Assembly (NCBI RefSeq): GCF_010747415.1
Contig: NZ_JAAGNZ010000002.1
Coordinates: 1,364,001-1,428,000 of the forward strand
DNA: 64,000 bases
Direction of reading: 5' to 3'
From: Spirosoma agri
GTDB taxonomy: Bacteria > Bacteroidota > Bacteroidia > Cytophagales > Spirosomataceae
A model generated the notes under the pieces. That model ran no database searches and was not told the origin of the DNA. It saw only the letters and a program-made list of their open reading frames with translations. Each line of letters begins with the position of its first letter. Position 1 is the first letter of the stretch. Below, one piece after another: positions 17,873 through 27,972 of the stretch. The position numbers and the translations under genes were made by a program.

Positions 17873-17887
17873 TTAGATTAATTCTAA
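17873..17887. promoter_or_regulatory. Possible iron-regulator dyad in the receptor/regulator gap
   Basis: TTAGA-TTAAT-TCTAA is a 15-bp dyad 4 bp before the receptor start codon. A near copy precedes the ankyrin gene. It resembles AT-rich iron-repressor sites, but the cognate protein is not known. Confidence 0.45.
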
Positions 17888-17963
17888 TTTATTGCAAATT
17901 TGTGGCTTGAAGCGGTAGAGTAGGTATCGCAAATGGGAAGATTCCTGTTGAAATCGGGCCAGT

Positions 17964-18950
17964 ATGGAAATAATGCTAAAACTTAAGGGTGTTGACCTAT
18001 TATTGCGACGGGAAGCCTTGGCAGGACCGGCAGGCGTAGAGAATCCTTTTCAGGAAAAACTGGCCCGCATCCAGCACGAGCAGATGGGTTGTATAACCGA
18101 TACGCAGATTTCGACGGGGAATTTCTTTATCGCGCACTGTACCTTTCAGCTTACCCAATCTGTTCAGTTAAGCAAAGAAGTAGAGGAGGAGGTCATTCAG
18201 CTGGATTTTGCACTGCGGGGTGAAAGCCAGGGCCTGACGACGGAAACGACGAGCCGACAACGCTTTTCGACGGGCCAGCATAATATCTGCTACATTCCCC
18301 GTTCGAAGAGTACTTATGACTACTACGCGTCCGATCAGCCACTAGATTATTGTATCGTAGTGATTCCGAAAGAGACGTACATTCGGCTACTAGCGTCCAG
18401 CAGTGGGCTGCATCGGCAACTGGATACCCTGATGGCGCAGCAGAAAACAGGGTATGCCAGTGCCAAAAACCTCCCGATAACACCCCTGATGGACTGGCTG
18501 ATCCGGGATATGCGTACCAGTCCGCGTACGGGGTCATTAAAGCGATTATTTCTGGAATCCAGAGTAACCGAACTGCTCATGCTTCAGCTCGAACAAATGC
18601 AGGGTACGCAGCCGATAGGTTTTCCATCAAAGACAGCGGATATCCGTAAACTGCACGAAGCCTGCGAAATACTGGACGCTTCCTATGCCGATCCACCAAC
18701 GATTGTTGAACTGGCTAAGCTGGTGTGTCTGAATGAGTTCAACCTCAAACGCGGATTCAAAGAGCAGACCGGAACGACCATACTGGGCTATGTTACCCGA
18801 CGCCGGATGGAGGATGCCAAACGCCTTTTGCTGGCGGGCGACAAAACGATCAGTGAAATAGCATACTGGGTTGGCTACAAAAATCCAGCTCACTTTACGG
18901 TCGCTTTTAAACAGTACTTCGGCGTACTCCCGAGCACCATCCGACGGTAG
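17964..18950 (+). CDS. AraC-family regulator, PchR-like
   Basis: 328 residues. The C-terminal third (about 225-328) is an AraC domain with both helix-turn-helix units: IVELAKLVCLNEFNLKRGFKEQTG and ISEIAYWVGYKNPAHFTVAF, ending KQYFGVLPSTIRR. The N-terminal two-thirds resembles the sensing part of PchR-type activators (QLDFALRGESQG near 73 and CYIPRSKSTYDYYA near 107), which bind a ferric siderophore and turn on its receptor. It is divergent from the TonB receptor, 95 bp apart, as usual for that arrangement. The second in-frame ATG (17973) is an alternative start. A broken relative lies at 6500-6793. Confidence 0.9.
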   Translation: MEIMLKLKGVDLLLRREALAGPAGVENPFQEKLARIQHEQMGCITDTQISTGNFFIAHCTFQLTQSVQLSKEVEEEVIQLDFALRGESQGLTTETTSRQRFSTGQHNICYIPRSKSTYDYYASDQPLDYCIVVIPKETYIRLLASSSGLHRQLDTLMAQQKTGYASAKNLPITPLMDWLIRDMRTSPRTGSLKRLFLESRVTELLMLQLEQMQGTQPIGFPSKTADIRKLHEACEILDASYADPPTIVELAKLVCLNEFNLKRGFKEQTGTTILGYVTRRRMEDAKRLLLAGDKTISEIAYWVGYKNPAHFTVAFKQYFGVLPSTIRR

Positions 18951-19042
18951 GCTGGCCGTGAATGATCAGCCGCTGATGGGCTATTTTTTGAACGAGTTTT
19001 CGTGGGAATCGTTTACACCGAAGAACGACAAAAATCCTTAAC

Positions 19043-20194
19043 ATGAAACGAATAATGCTCCTGGCTTTCCTACTCACTACGCTGTTTGGGCAGACCAGCA
19101 AGGCGCAGACAGCCCAACAGCCTGCCGCACCCAACATGACTTTTTCCAATCCATTACCCGTCCAGTTTGGCGACCCGTATATACTGAACACGAAGGGCAC
19201 CTATTACATGTACGGCACCGGCGCAGGAGCGGATAAGGGTTTCGTGGCCTATTCATCAACGGATATGGTGAACTGGAAGAGCGAAGGGCAGGTCTATTTC
19301 CACGATAACAAAAACGGGTGGAGCGACCCAAAAGCAGCGTGGGGGGGCGCTTACTGGGCTCCCGAAGTATATGAAGTGAAGGGCAAGTATTACCTGTTCT
19401 ACAGTGCCCAGTGGAAAGAAAATCCGGCCCGTGATCTGGAAAACTTCCGGATTGGCGTGGCCGTAGCCGATAAACCGACCGGGCCATTCGTTGACCTGGC
19501 GAACAAGCCCGTTTTCGACCCCGGCTACCCCATCATCGATGCCAACGTGTTGTTTGACACCAACGGCAAGGCGTACTTGTATTATTCGCGTTGCTGCTAC
19601 AAGCATCCGGTCGAAAGCGACGTGGCCACGCTAGCCCGCGATAAGGGCTGGTTCAAGGAGATCGAAGAAAGCTGGGTGTATGGGGTCGAGCTCAAACCCG
19701 ATTTCTCCGGCGTTATCGGCGAACCGGTTCTAATCCTGCGCCCTCCGGTCAAGCTCAGCGACAAACAGGCCGAATGGGAGAGCCGGTCGGTTACGGCCCG
19801 CGAAGTAAATCGCCGTTGGACAGAGGGCTCGGTTGCGTTTAAGAAAGATAACATCTATTACATTATGTACTCGGCCAATCACTTTGGTGGTCAGTACTAC
19901 GCCATTGGGTACGCCACCGCTAGTTCGCCGTTGGGACCGTACACCAAAGCGGCTAACAATCCGATCTTGCAGAAAAATACGGACAAAGGTGGCTCCGTAA
20001 CGGGAACGGGACACAACAGCATCGCGTACTCACCGGATGGCAAAGAGATGTTTTGTGTTTACCATGCGCGAACCGCCAAAACGGGCGATGAACGGGTCGT
20101 GTGCCTCGACCGGATGCACGTGAAAAATGGACGTATAACCATTCTTGGCCCGACCACCACGCCCCAGAAATTCCCCTCCGGCGCAACCCGATAA
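19043..20194 (+). CDS. Secreted glycoside hydrolase family 43 protein
   Basis: 383 residues with a signal peptide (MKRIMLLAFLLTTLFGQTSKAQ). The five-bladed propeller blocks are clear: FGDPYIL near 48 (catalytic base Asp), WAPEVYEVKGKYYLFYSA near 109, IDANVLFDTNGKAYLYYS near 163 (Asp that tunes the acid), and WTEGSVAFKKDNIYYIMYS near 260 (catalytic acid Glu). The His in GTGHNSIAYSPDG near 320 is the usual calcium-site ligand. Family members cleave arabinose- or xylose-containing plant polysaccharides; the exact bond cannot be assigned. It stands alone, without a SusC/SusD pair. Confidence 0.9.
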   Translation: MKRIMLLAFLLTTLFGQTSKAQTAQQPAAPNMTFSNPLPVQFGDPYILNTKGTYYMYGTGAGADKGFVAYSSTDMVNWKSEGQVYFHDNKNGWSDPKAAWGGAYWAPEVYEVKGKYYLFYSAQWKENPARDLENFRIGVAVADKPTGPFVDLANKPVFDPGYPIIDANVLFDTNGKAYLYYSRCCYKHPVESDVATLARDKGWFKEIEESWVYGVELKPDFSGVIGEPVLILRPPVKLSDKQAEWESRSVTAREVNRRWTEGSVAFKKDNIYYIMYSANHFGGQYYAIGYATASSPLGPYTKAANNPILQKNTDKGGSVTGTGHNSIAYSPDGKEMFCVYHARTAKTGDERVVCLDRMHVKNGRITILGPTTTPQKFPSGATR

Positions 20195-20430
20195 AAGTTC
20201 ATGAACAAGCGTAGTGGGGTCTTGAATGCCACCTGGACCGCTATGCATTGACAGTAAAAACAACACTGTGCGTACGTTTAGTCGTAACGCTTTTGACGTG
20301 AAGTGCAACTATACCCTGATCAATTCGTTCTGTCAAAAGAGTAAAGGGCATTTTCAGCGGCTATTTTTTGCTGGATTGTTGACGTATGAACCGTATTTCC
20401 GTTAGAGTAGAGAAGCATGTTCCCTTACGA

Positions 20431-21093
20431 ATGGGTGAAGCAAGCTACGTTAAGTGGCTTTTACTCGTCTGTCTTGTCGTAACCGCACAATGGGCCGCAG
20501 CGCAGTCCGAAGGTCAATGGCGTTTACGGAAGAACAAAGATCAAATTCAGGTTTACTCCCGACACACGGATGGAAGTCGGCTGGAGGAGCTAAAAGCGGT
20601 CTGCGTGATTCCAGGTACGATGAGCCAGCTGGTCGCTTTGTTGTCGGACGTAGACAACTACAAAGAAGTCCTTTACAAAACGAAAACGGCCCAGTTGTTA
20701 CAACGCGTGAATGAAACGCGGTTTACCTATTACATCGTTAATGAGTTACCGGTCGTTCAGGACCGGGACATGGCAGTTCAGCTCACCTTCTCGCGCGATC
20801 CGGCCACTAAACTGCTCCACGTCCGAGGGGTTGGTTTGCCGAATCTGGTTCCCGAAAAAAAGGGGAACGTCAGGATTACGGATTGGCAAGCCGACTGGCA
20901 GGTTCGCGCTGACGAGAAGAAACGGACCTTGTCGATCACCTACACCTGCCGGGTCGATCCCGGTGGCTCGATTCCTGCCTGGGTACAGAATTTTGCCGCG
21001 ACCGATGGGGTCTACAACTCGTTTATCCTGATTCGGGATAGCCTTCCCTTAGCGCGTTACCAGGGAAGAACATTCGCGTTTTTAGGGAATTAG
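20431..21093 (+). CDS. Exported START-domain lipid-binding protein
   Basis: 220 residues if the start is the ATG at 20431, which gives a signal peptide (MGEASYVKWLLLVCLVVTAQ...AAAQ). An earlier in-frame ATG at 20386 adds 15 charged residues and is less likely. The rest is one START-like fold: WRLRKNKDQIQVYSRHTDGS, LVALLSDVDNYKEVLYKTKTA, VNELPVVQDRDMAVQL and a final amphipathic helix. These domains bind lipids or other hydrophobic ligands in a deep pocket. No operon partner: both flanking genes are more than 120 bp away. Confidence 0.85.
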   Translation: MGEASYVKWLLLVCLVVTAQWAAAQSEGQWRLRKNKDQIQVYSRHTDGSRLEELKAVCVIPGTMSQLVALLSDVDNYKEVLYKTKTAQLLQRVNETRFTYYIVNELPVVQDRDMAVQLTFSRDPATKLLHVRGVGLPNLVPEKKGNVRITDWQADWQVRADEKKRTLSITYTCRVDPGGSIPAWVQNFAATDGVYNSFILIRDSLPLARYQGRTFAFLGN

Positions 21094-21245
21094 CGCTAGT
21101 TTAGGGCAAGCCGGAGTGACACGTTTCTCGGTGTAGAATCAGACTCCATTTTACCGCACCGTAAGAATTGCGCTGAATTATCCGGACTAGCCGGGTAATA
21201 TAAGCCGGGTCGTGGCTTTTCATGCATTCGTCTAAACCGACCACC

Positions 21246-22094
21246 ATGAGAAAAACACTCCTTGCCCTGCCGCTTGGCTTACTCGCCAGTATATATACGC
21301 TCGTGCAGGCTCAAACCGTTGCCCTGAAACCGGTGTGGGAAAGCGATACGACACTGCGCACACCCGAATGTGTTTTGTTCGAGCCCAGCCAGAATGTCCT
21401 GTATGTTTCCTGCATCAATGGCAGCCCAAAGCCGGAAAATAAAAGTAGCTACATTGCCAAAGTGGGTCTGGACGGTAAGGTGATCAAGCTGAAATTTACC
21501 GACAACCTTAATTCCACCAAGGGGATGGGGGTGCTGAAGAATAAGCTGTACGTGACCGAGATGACGCAGGTCGCCGAGATCGATCTGGCAACGGGTAAAA
21601 TCCTGAACCAATATCCCATCGACGGTGCCAAGTTTCTCAATGATATTGCCATCGATCCCCAGAAAGGCGTCGTGTACGTTACCGACTCGAATGATAGTAA
21701 GGTATGGGCAATAACGAATGGCAAGAGTAGTCTTGTTCTGGAAGGTGCTCCGCTAAAAGGTACCAACGGGCTGTTATTCGAAAACAACCAACTACTGATC
21801 GGTAATGGCGATGGCTCGTTACTGAGTCTGAATCCGGCAACCAAACAACTCAGCACGATAGCCAAAGGGATGGGTGGTATCGATGGTATTGTCGCTTTGG
21901 GCAACAAGGAGTACATCGTCACCGAGTGGGCTGGCAAAATCTGGCACGTTCGTGCGGACGGAACGACCGAACTAAAATCAGACACCTCCGCGCAGAAGAT
22001 CAGCTCGGCAGATATTGGGTATAATCCGACTACCAAGATGCTGTTTGTACCGACGTTTTTCCACAATACGGTGAAAGCCTACTCACTCAAGTAA
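21246..22094 (+). CDS. Secreted SMP-30/gluconolactonase-like propeller
   Basis: 282 residues from the ATG at 21246 (signal MRKTLLALPLGLLASIYTLVQAQ); eight further codons upstream are open but follow a weaker start. The chain is a six-bladed propeller with recurring Y/F-V-x-x-x-x-x-x-x-I blades: ECVLFEPSQNVLYVSCING near 43, NDIAIDPQKGVVYVTDSNDSKV near 137, NGLLFENNQLLIGNGDGSL near 175 and ADIGYNPTTKMLFVPTFFHNT near the end. Glu43 and the Asn/Asp of the NDI and SADI blades could be the metal ligands of this family. It may be a lactonase or a non-enzymatic propeller. Confidence 0.8.
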   Translation: MRKTLLALPLGLLASIYTLVQAQTVALKPVWESDTTLRTPECVLFEPSQNVLYVSCINGSPKPENKSSYIAKVGLDGKVIKLKFTDNLNSTKGMGVLKNKLYVTEMTQVAEIDLATGKILNQYPIDGAKFLNDIAIDPQKGVVYVTDSNDSKVWAITNGKSSLVLEGAPLKGTNGLLFENNQLLIGNGDGSLLSLNPATKQLSTIAKGMGGIDGIVALGNKEYIVTEWAGKIWHVRADGTTELKSDTSAQKISSADIGYNPTTKMLFVPTFFHNTVKAYSLK

Positions 22095-22169
22095 GTGTGT
22101 GCAAGTATTTGGTGGCAGGTTTTGACGCCTTGCAGATAACACGAATCGCACCGTATAGTCATTGAACGC

Positions 22170-22204
22170 ATCAGGGCGAACTACCAATGGTAATTCGCCC
22201 TGAT
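22170..22204. terminator. Hairpin between convergent genes
   Basis: An 11-bp perfect stem (22170-22180 with 22194-22204) continues inward with a 4-bp TACC/GGTA stem and a 3-base loop. It sits between the convergent propeller gene and the efflux outer-membrane gene and probably serves both. Confidence 0.7.
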
Positions 22205-22234
22205 AGTTGATCAGAACCAGTGATCAACTAATCA

Positions 22235-23668
22235 TCAATTCCAGCCGCCACCCAATGCCCGGTACGCATTGACCATGGCATTCATCTGTTGCATCCGGGT
22301 TTCGATAAGCTCGATCCGCGCTTCCAGAACATCACGCTGGGTCAGCAATACTTCCATATAGTCAGCTCGGGCCGACGTGAACAGTTTCAGCGATATGGCC
22401 GTCGATTTGTTCAGCGCATCCACCTGGTTGTTTTTGGTGGTGTATTTCTTTTCCAGATTATCCATGTTGGCTAGCTGGTTGGCCACTTCGATATGAGCGT
22501 TCAAAACCGTGCGCTCGTAATCGTAGACAGCCTGAATCTGTTTGGCACTGGCCGTCTTGTACGCAGCGGTAATGGCGTTCTTGTTAACCAGCGGGCCAAC
22601 CAGATCCCCAACCAGCGACGAGATTAGGGCCTGGGGAATATTTCCCAGATACAGCGGACTGTAGGACATCACACCCAGCGAAGCGGACAGATTGAGCGTC
22701 GGGTAGAAATTAGCCCTGGCCACCCCTACATCCAGTTTAGCCGCTTGCAACCTCAATTCGGCCTGGCGAATATCGGGCCGATTTTCCAGCAGCTGAGAGG
22801 GAACACCCGCAGCCACTTTGGTCGGAATCAGCTCATTAAACGTATCGGAACTCCGCTGAACGTGTTGTGGAAACCGACCCATCAGGAAGTTGATCCGGTT
22901 TTCTGCTTCAACAATCTTCTGCTGAATTTCGTACTGAAGACTTTGCGTTTTAAATACCTCTGCTTCAAACCGGCGCACAGCCAGTTCGGTTACTTTGGCC
23001 GCTTCTTTCTCCTGCTTAGTAATCGACAGGGCGTTGTTCAGGATGACAAGATTCTTCTGAATAATATCCAGCTGATTGTCAAGCGCCATCAGTTCGTAGT
23101 ACGATGTAGCGATCTCCGCGACTAGGTTCGTAACCTGAAAGTTCCTCCCCTCGACAGATGAAAGATACGTGGCAATGGCTGCTTTTTTTGAATTACGTAA
23201 CTTATGCCAAATGTCCACTTCCCAACTGGCAAAAGCGGCTATGTACGTATTCGGTAAAACCTCGGGTGTTTCCCGTCCCGGTTTTATCTCGGAAAAGGCG
23301 TCAGCCGCGCCCTGGCTGGTGTAGCGGGACACTTTCTCAACACTTGCTCCACCACCCAGCGTAACGAATGGCCGATACGCCCCTGCTCTGGCCAGGACTT
23401 CGTTGTTAGCCACCTGAATTTCCTGCAACGTAATGTTTAGTTCCTGATTGTTATGCAGCGCCGAATCAATCAGAATGGCTAGATTGGGATCGGTGAAATA
23501 AGCCCGCCAGGTCGTTTTACCGGTGTTGGTGGAATCCTGCGAGTTGGAATAACTCGCAGGTACTGATCTATTTTCTGTTTTCTGAACCAGGCGCGGTACA
23601 GTACAGGCGGCATTGAGTAGGGTAATGGACGCTATCCCTAACCAAGTGACTATTCGTTTATTGCACAT
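22235..23668 (-). CDS. RND efflux outer-membrane lipoprotein (NodT/OprM type)
   Basis: 477 residues from the ATG at 23668 (MCNKRIVTWLGIASITLLNAAC, lipobox Cys22); a longer start at 23704 would disturb the signal. The chain has the two long coiled-coil repeats of the TolC/OprM family (for example LNNALSITKQEKEAAKVTELAVRRFEAEV is in the first). LLENRPDIRQAELRLQAAK near 300 is the family's most conserved block. It forms the exit duct of the pump. Its start overlaps the end of the RND gene by 11 bp, so the two are translationally coupled. Confidence 0.92.
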   Translation of the reverse strand: MCNKRIVTWLGIASITLLNAACTVPRLVQKTENRSVPASYSNSQDSTNTGKTTWRAYFTDPNLAILIDSALHNNQELNITLQEIQVANNEVLARAGAYRPFVTLGGGASVEKVSRYTSQGAADAFSEIKPGRETPEVLPNTYIAAFASWEVDIWHKLRNSKKAAIATYLSSVEGRNFQVTNLVAEIATSYYELMALDNQLDIIQKNLVILNNALSITKQEKEAAKVTELAVRRFEAEVFKTQSLQYEIQQKIVEAENRINFLMGRFPQHVQRSSDTFNELIPTKVAAGVPSQLLENRPDIRQAELRLQAAKLDVGVARANFYPTLNLSASLGVMSYSPLYLGNIPQALISSLVGDLVGPLVNKNAITAAYKTASAKQIQAVYDYERTVLNAHIEVANQLANMDNLEKKYTTKNNQVDALNKSTAISLKLFTSARADYMEVLLTQRDVLEARIELIETRMQQMNAMVNAYRALGGGWN

Positions 23669-26600
23669 GATTTTCACTTTCTTCTGGTTGTGGGAAACTG
23701 TCAATTGAATGGGCCAGATCTTCAGTCAACGATCCTTCTTCTTCATCCCGGATCATCTTGCGGCCATCAGCCATCGTGCCAAAGATGTAGTATAAGCCTG
23801 GGATGATGATAACCCCGAAAATGGTACCGAACAACATACCACCCATGGCCGAAGCTCCGATGGTCCGGTTACCGATCGCACCGGCACCGCTGGCACTGAT
23901 CAGCGGGATCAGACCGGCCACGAAGGCAAACGAGGTCATCAGGATCGGGCGGAAACGCACTCTGGCTCCTTCAATGGCTGCATTCAGAATCGTTTCGCCC
24001 TGCTGTCGTTTCTGGACGGCAAACTCTACGATCAGTACGGCATTTTTACCCAACAGACCAACCAGCATGATGAGCCCGATCTGCGCATAAATGTTGTTCT
24101 CCAACCCCATCAGCTTGAGCAGCAGAAACGAACCGAATATCCCAACCGGCAGCGATAATACTACGGCCAATGGAATGATGAAGCTTTCGTACTGAGCGGC
24201 CAACACGAAGTAAACGAAGGCCAGTACGATCAGGAACACATACAGCGTCTCATTTCCCCGGATGGATTCATCGTAAGAAAGACCTTCGAACGCGATGTCG
24301 TATCCTTTGGGCAACGTCTTGGCGGCAACTTCGCGGATGGCCTGTATGGCATCGGCAGTTGTGTAGCCCTTCGCCGGAAGTCCCTGAATGGCGGCTGAGT
24401 TATACAGGTTGAACCGGGTAATTTCATTGGGTCCCTGCCCTTTTTTCAGGCTCATGAAGGCCGAGTAGGGGACCATGTCACCCGCATCGTTCTTGACGAA
24501 AAGCTTTAACAGGTCGGAGGGAAGCCGTCTGAAGCTCGGATCGGACTGCACGTACACTTTGAAGAACTGGTTGAATTTGGTAAACCCTTGCTCGTACGTA
24601 CTACCGATCATGATGTTGAGGTTGTCCATCGCTTTGCCGATAGACACGCCTTTCTGCATGGCCAGGTTGTTGTCGATCTCCAGTTCGTACTGTGGATAGT
24701 TGGCTGAGAAGAAGGTGAATAAGCCTGTAAGCTCCTGCCGCTTGCTCAGATCCGCCATGAACTGCTTGTTGATTTTATCGAACTCGCGGTAGTCCGTATC
24801 GGTCGTTTTATCAAGCAAGCGCATCGAAAACCCGCCTGACGTACCAAATCCAGGGATAGCCGGTGGTTCGAAAAACTCAACGACTGCGCCAAGGTTTCTC
24901 GTTTTCCCTTCGAGTTCTTCCATGATCTCCTTCACGTTCTTATCGCGATCTCCCCATGATTTCAGGTTGATCAGACACGTACCGGCGTTGGAACCCCGTC
25001 CTTCCGTCATGATCTCGTAACCGGCCAGCGACGATACCGATTCGATCCCCGGAACTTCTTCGCAAATCTTCTGAAGCCGTCGGGAAACCTCGTTCGTTTT
25101 CTCCAGTGTCGAGCCCGGTGGCGTCTGGATAATGGCATAAATCGTACTCTGGTCTTCGTTCGGAATAAATCCGGCAGGCAAAATCTTATTCTCGTAAGCG
25201 ATTCCCAGACAGAATCCGCCGAGTATCAGGAACGTGAGAACCCTGCGGCTAACGATTAACTTCAAGAGACTTACGTAGCGTCCGGTCAGATTATCGAATA
25301 CCCGGTTGAAACTGTCGAGTGCGCGGGTCAGCGGGTTTTTCTTGGGGGGATGACCATGGTGATTTTTCAACAACATGGCGCATAACACGGGCGTCAGCGT
25401 CAGAGCGATCAGGGCCGAAATCACAATGGAACTGGCCATCGTAATCGAGAACTGACGATAGAACGTACCAACCGGACCCGACATGAACGAGATCGGCAGG
25501 AATACCGATACCATCACCAGGGTAATGGCGATAATGGCTCCGCTGATCTCGCCCAGCACTTGCCGAACCGCGCCGAAGGGCGTCAGGTAGGGCTTTTCCT
25601 CCATCTTGGCGTGTACGGCTTCCACCACCACAATCGCGTCATCGACCACAATACCGATGGCTAATACCAGCGCAAAGAGAGTAATCAAGTTGATGGAGAG
25701 GCCAAATCCCTGAATCACGAAAAACGCACCGATCAGAGATACCGGAACCGCGAGGATCGGTATGAGCGTCGAACGCCAGTCGCCCAGGAATATGAACACA
25801 ACCAGGGCAACCAGTAAGAATGCATCCCGCAGCGTATCGATTACTTGCTCGATCGACGCATCCAGGAAGTTGGATACGTCATAGCTGATTTTGTAATCCA
25901 CACCCGGCGGGAAGGATTCTTTCATCACGTCGAGCTTCTTTTTTACCTGCTCGATAACGTCACTGGCATTACTGCCATAGTTCTGGCGCAACACGATAGC
26001 GGCCGACGGGTGACCATCCAGGTTCGAATAGATATCGAAAAATTCACTACCCAACTCAACGCGGGCTATATCGCGTAAGTGGATGCTTTCGCCCGCTGAG
26101 TTGGCCCGAATAATAATGCCTTCATACTCTTTCGGTTCACTATACCGGCCTTTATACGTAAGTACATATTCCAGCGACTGGGCCGCAATACCGGAACTTT
26201 GCCCGATCCGGCCCGGACGACCGATAATACTTTGCTCACCCACGGCCTTCATCACTTCATCTACGGAGACGTTGTAGGCCCGCATCCGTTCGGGGTTCAA
26301 CCAGAGACGCATCGCATAGCGCCGGCTACCCAGAATCTGGGCTCTGGCAATCCCCGGCGTCCGCTGGATTTCGGGGATCATTTTAACGGTGGCGTAGTTG
26401 AACAGGAATTTTTCGTCAATGCTCTTTTCCTTAGAGTAGAGGTTGACGTACATCAACATACTGGGCTGAACGGGCGAAATGATAACCCCCTCGCGCTGAA
26501 CCAGTTCAGGCAAAAGTGGCATCACCTGATCCACCCTTGTTTTCACCCTGATAACGGCAACGTTGGGGTCTGTTCCCGGTTCAAAAATAATCCGGAGGGT

Positions 26601-26864
26601 TGCTTCCCCCGCACTGGTTGCATCAGTCGCGATATAACGCATATCCTGGACACCGTTGATGGCCTGTTCCAGGGTAATGAGCGTAGATTTGACCAGTACG
26701 TCGGCACTGGCGCCGGGATAAGCAATGAAGATATTGACCGTGGTAGGGGCAATATCGGGGAATTGCGAGATAGGTAACTTCGTAATAGCCAGTATGCCGA
26801 TAAAGACGATCATGATCGAGATCACGATCGCAAATACGGGCCGGCGGATGAATTTACTAAACAT
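23658..26864 (-). CDS. RND efflux pump inner-membrane transporter (HAE1 type)
   Basis: 1068 residues, the normal size for AcrB/MexB-like hydrophobic-compound pumps. It begins MFSKFIRRPVFAIVISI with the first membrane helix, then a large periplasmic porter loop. GIVVDDAIVVVEAV in the fourth helix carries the paired Asp of the proton relay. A second membrane bundle follows (LPVGIFGSFLLL and MLVGLLGKNAVLIVEFA), where the Lys is the partner charge. The C-terminal tail is acidic. It lies between adaptor and outer-membrane genes in one operon and extrudes drugs, detergents or similar compounds using proton flow. Confidence 0.95.
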   Translation of the reverse strand: MFSKFIRRPVFAIVISIMIVFIGILAITKLPISQFPDIAPTTVNIFIAYPGASADVLVKSTLITLEQAINGVQDMRYIATDATSAGEATLRIIFEPGTDPNVAVIRVKTRVDQVMPLLPELVQREGVIISPVQPSMLMYVNLYSKEKSIDEKFLFNYATVKMIPEIQRTPGIARAQILGSRRYAMRLWLNPERMRAYNVSVDEVMKAVGEQSIIGRPGRIGQSSGIAAQSLEYVLTYKGRYSEPKEYEGIIIRANSAGESIHLRDIARVELGSEFFDIYSNLDGHPSAAIVLRQNYGSNASDVIEQVKKKLDVMKESFPPGVDYKISYDVSNFLDASIEQVIDTLRDAFLLVALVVFIFLGDWRSTLIPILAVPVSLIGAFFVIQGFGLSINLITLFALVLAIGIVVDDAIVVVEAVHAKMEEKPYLTPFGAVRQVLGEISGAIIAITLVMVSVFLPISFMSGPVGTFYRQFSITMASSIVISALIALTLTPVLCAMLLKNHHGHPPKKNPLTRALDSFNRVFDNLTGRYVSLLKLIVSRRVLTFLILGGFCLGIAYENKILPAGFIPNEDQSTIYAIIQTPPGSTLEKTNEVSRRLQKICEEVPGIESVSSLAGYEIMTEGRGSNAGTCLINLKSWGDRDKNVKEIMEELEGKTRNLGAVVEFFEPPAIPGFGTSGGFSMRLLDKTTDTDYREFDKINKQFMADLSKRQELTGLFTFFSANYPQYELEIDNNLAMQKGVSIGKAMDNLNIMIGSTYEQGFTKFNQFFKVYVQSDPSFRRLPSDLLKLFVKNDAGDMVPYSAFMSLKKGQGPNEITRFNLYNSAAIQGLPAKGYTTADAIQAIREVAAKTLPKGYDIAFEGLSYDESIRGNETLYVFLIVLAFVYFVLAAQYESFIIPLAVVLSLPVGIFGSFLLLKLMGLENNIYAQIGLIMLVGLLGKNAVLIVEFAVQKRQQGETILNAAIEGARVRFRPILMTSFAFVAGLIPLISASGAGAIGNRTIGASAMGGMLFGTIFGVIIIPGLYYIFGTMADGRKMIRDEEEGSLTEDLAHSIDSFPQPEESENHVQ

Positions 26865-26889
26865 ATCTTCTGGATTTTAGCGTGTCTGA

Positions 26890-27972
26890 TTACTCGGCAT
26901 ACAAACTTAGATTGGCGATAACAGACGCTGGCTGTACGAATTTGTACTGTATTTTTTCGTTTTCTTTCACCTGCCGTAAGCCTTCCAGAAGGATCTTATC
27001 ATCTTGATTCAGCCCGGAGCGAACAACAAAAATGTGCGGCATTTCGGCGGCTATCGTGATTTCCCGCGACCGCACTTTGCTGTCTTTATCGATCACGTAC
27101 ACGTACTTCTTTTCCAGCACTTCGAACGTGGCTTTCTGCGGGATGATCAGGGCATTTCTCATCGGTAAGGTCATCTGGATATTACCGGTTTCGCCGTGCC
27201 GCAATAGTCCGTTGGGGTTGGGGAACGTAGCCCGGAAGGCAATGTTGCCTGTTTCGTTGTTGAAGTCGGCCTCAATGGTCTGAACTACCCCAGATTGATT
27301 GTATAATCGCTGATTGGCCATCAGCAGGTTGACGTTCTTCAGGTTTTCTTCCTGAGCGTGGGTTTTGTAGTTCAGATACTCGGCTTCCGGCACGTTGAAA
27401 TACACCCACATTTTACTGTTGTCGGAGAGGGTGGTCAGCAAATCACCCTCGTTCACCAGGCTACCCAATCGTACCTGAAAATGGTCCATGATCCCATCGA
27501 AAGGTGCCCGCACTTCGGTGAATCCCAGGTGTATCTGGGCGACGGACACTTCCGCTTTTGCCTTGTCTAACTTCGCTCGGGCCAGGGCCAATTCATTTTT
27601 AGAGACAATGTTGCTGTCCGCCAGTAATTTCGTGTTCTTGTATTCGACGTCTACGTAGTTAGCTTCGGCCTGGGCTTTCAGTAATTCGGCCTGGTACTGG
27701 ATCGGCAGAATTTTAAACATGAGCTGCCCTTTTTTGACGTACTGCCCTTCATCCACAAAAATTTTCTGTAGGTAACCCTTTTCCAGTGCCCTCAATTCGA
27801 TGTGCTGGATCGAGTGAATCTGAGCCACGAAGTCATTGGTGATCGTCGTGTCTTTTCTCAATGGACTGGTGACCAGGTATTTGGTTTCCTCTTCTTTTTC
27901 TTCTTCTTTTTTTGCGCAGCTTGCGAGGCACAACAAGGCACACAAGCTCATAAACACAAGCATTCTATTCAT
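26890..27972 (-). CDS. RND efflux periplasmic adaptor lipoprotein
   Basis: 360 residues; signal with lipobox LASC (Cys20) followed by a run of Lys and Glu (KKEEEKEEE). Order of domains: lipoyl half (LRALEKGYLQKIFVDEGQYV near 60), a short alpha hairpin (AKAEANYVDVEYKNTKLLA), the second lipoyl half (GFTEVRAPFDGIMDHFQVRLG near 150) and beta-barrel/membrane-proximal domains. It bridges the inner-membrane pump and the outer-membrane duct. First gene of the operon; 457 bp separate it from the divergent response regulator, which probably controls it. Confidence 0.93.
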   Translation of the reverse strand: MNRMLVFMSLCALLCLASCAKKEEEKEEETKYLVTSPLRKDTTITNDFVAQIHSIQHIELRALEKGYLQKIFVDEGQYVKKGQLMFKILPIQYQAELLKAQAEANYVDVEYKNTKLLADSNIVSKNELALARAKLDKAKAEVSVAQIHLGFTEVRAPFDGIMDHFQVRLGSLVNEGDLLTTLSDNSKMWVYFNVPEAEYLNYKTHAQEENLKNVNLLMANQRLYNQSGVVQTIEADFNNETGNIAFRATFPNPNGLLRHGETGNIQMTLPMRNALIIPQKATFEVLEKKYVYVIDKDSKVRSREITIAAEMPHIFVVRSGLNQDDKILLEGLRQVKENEKIQYKFVQPASVIANLSLYAE

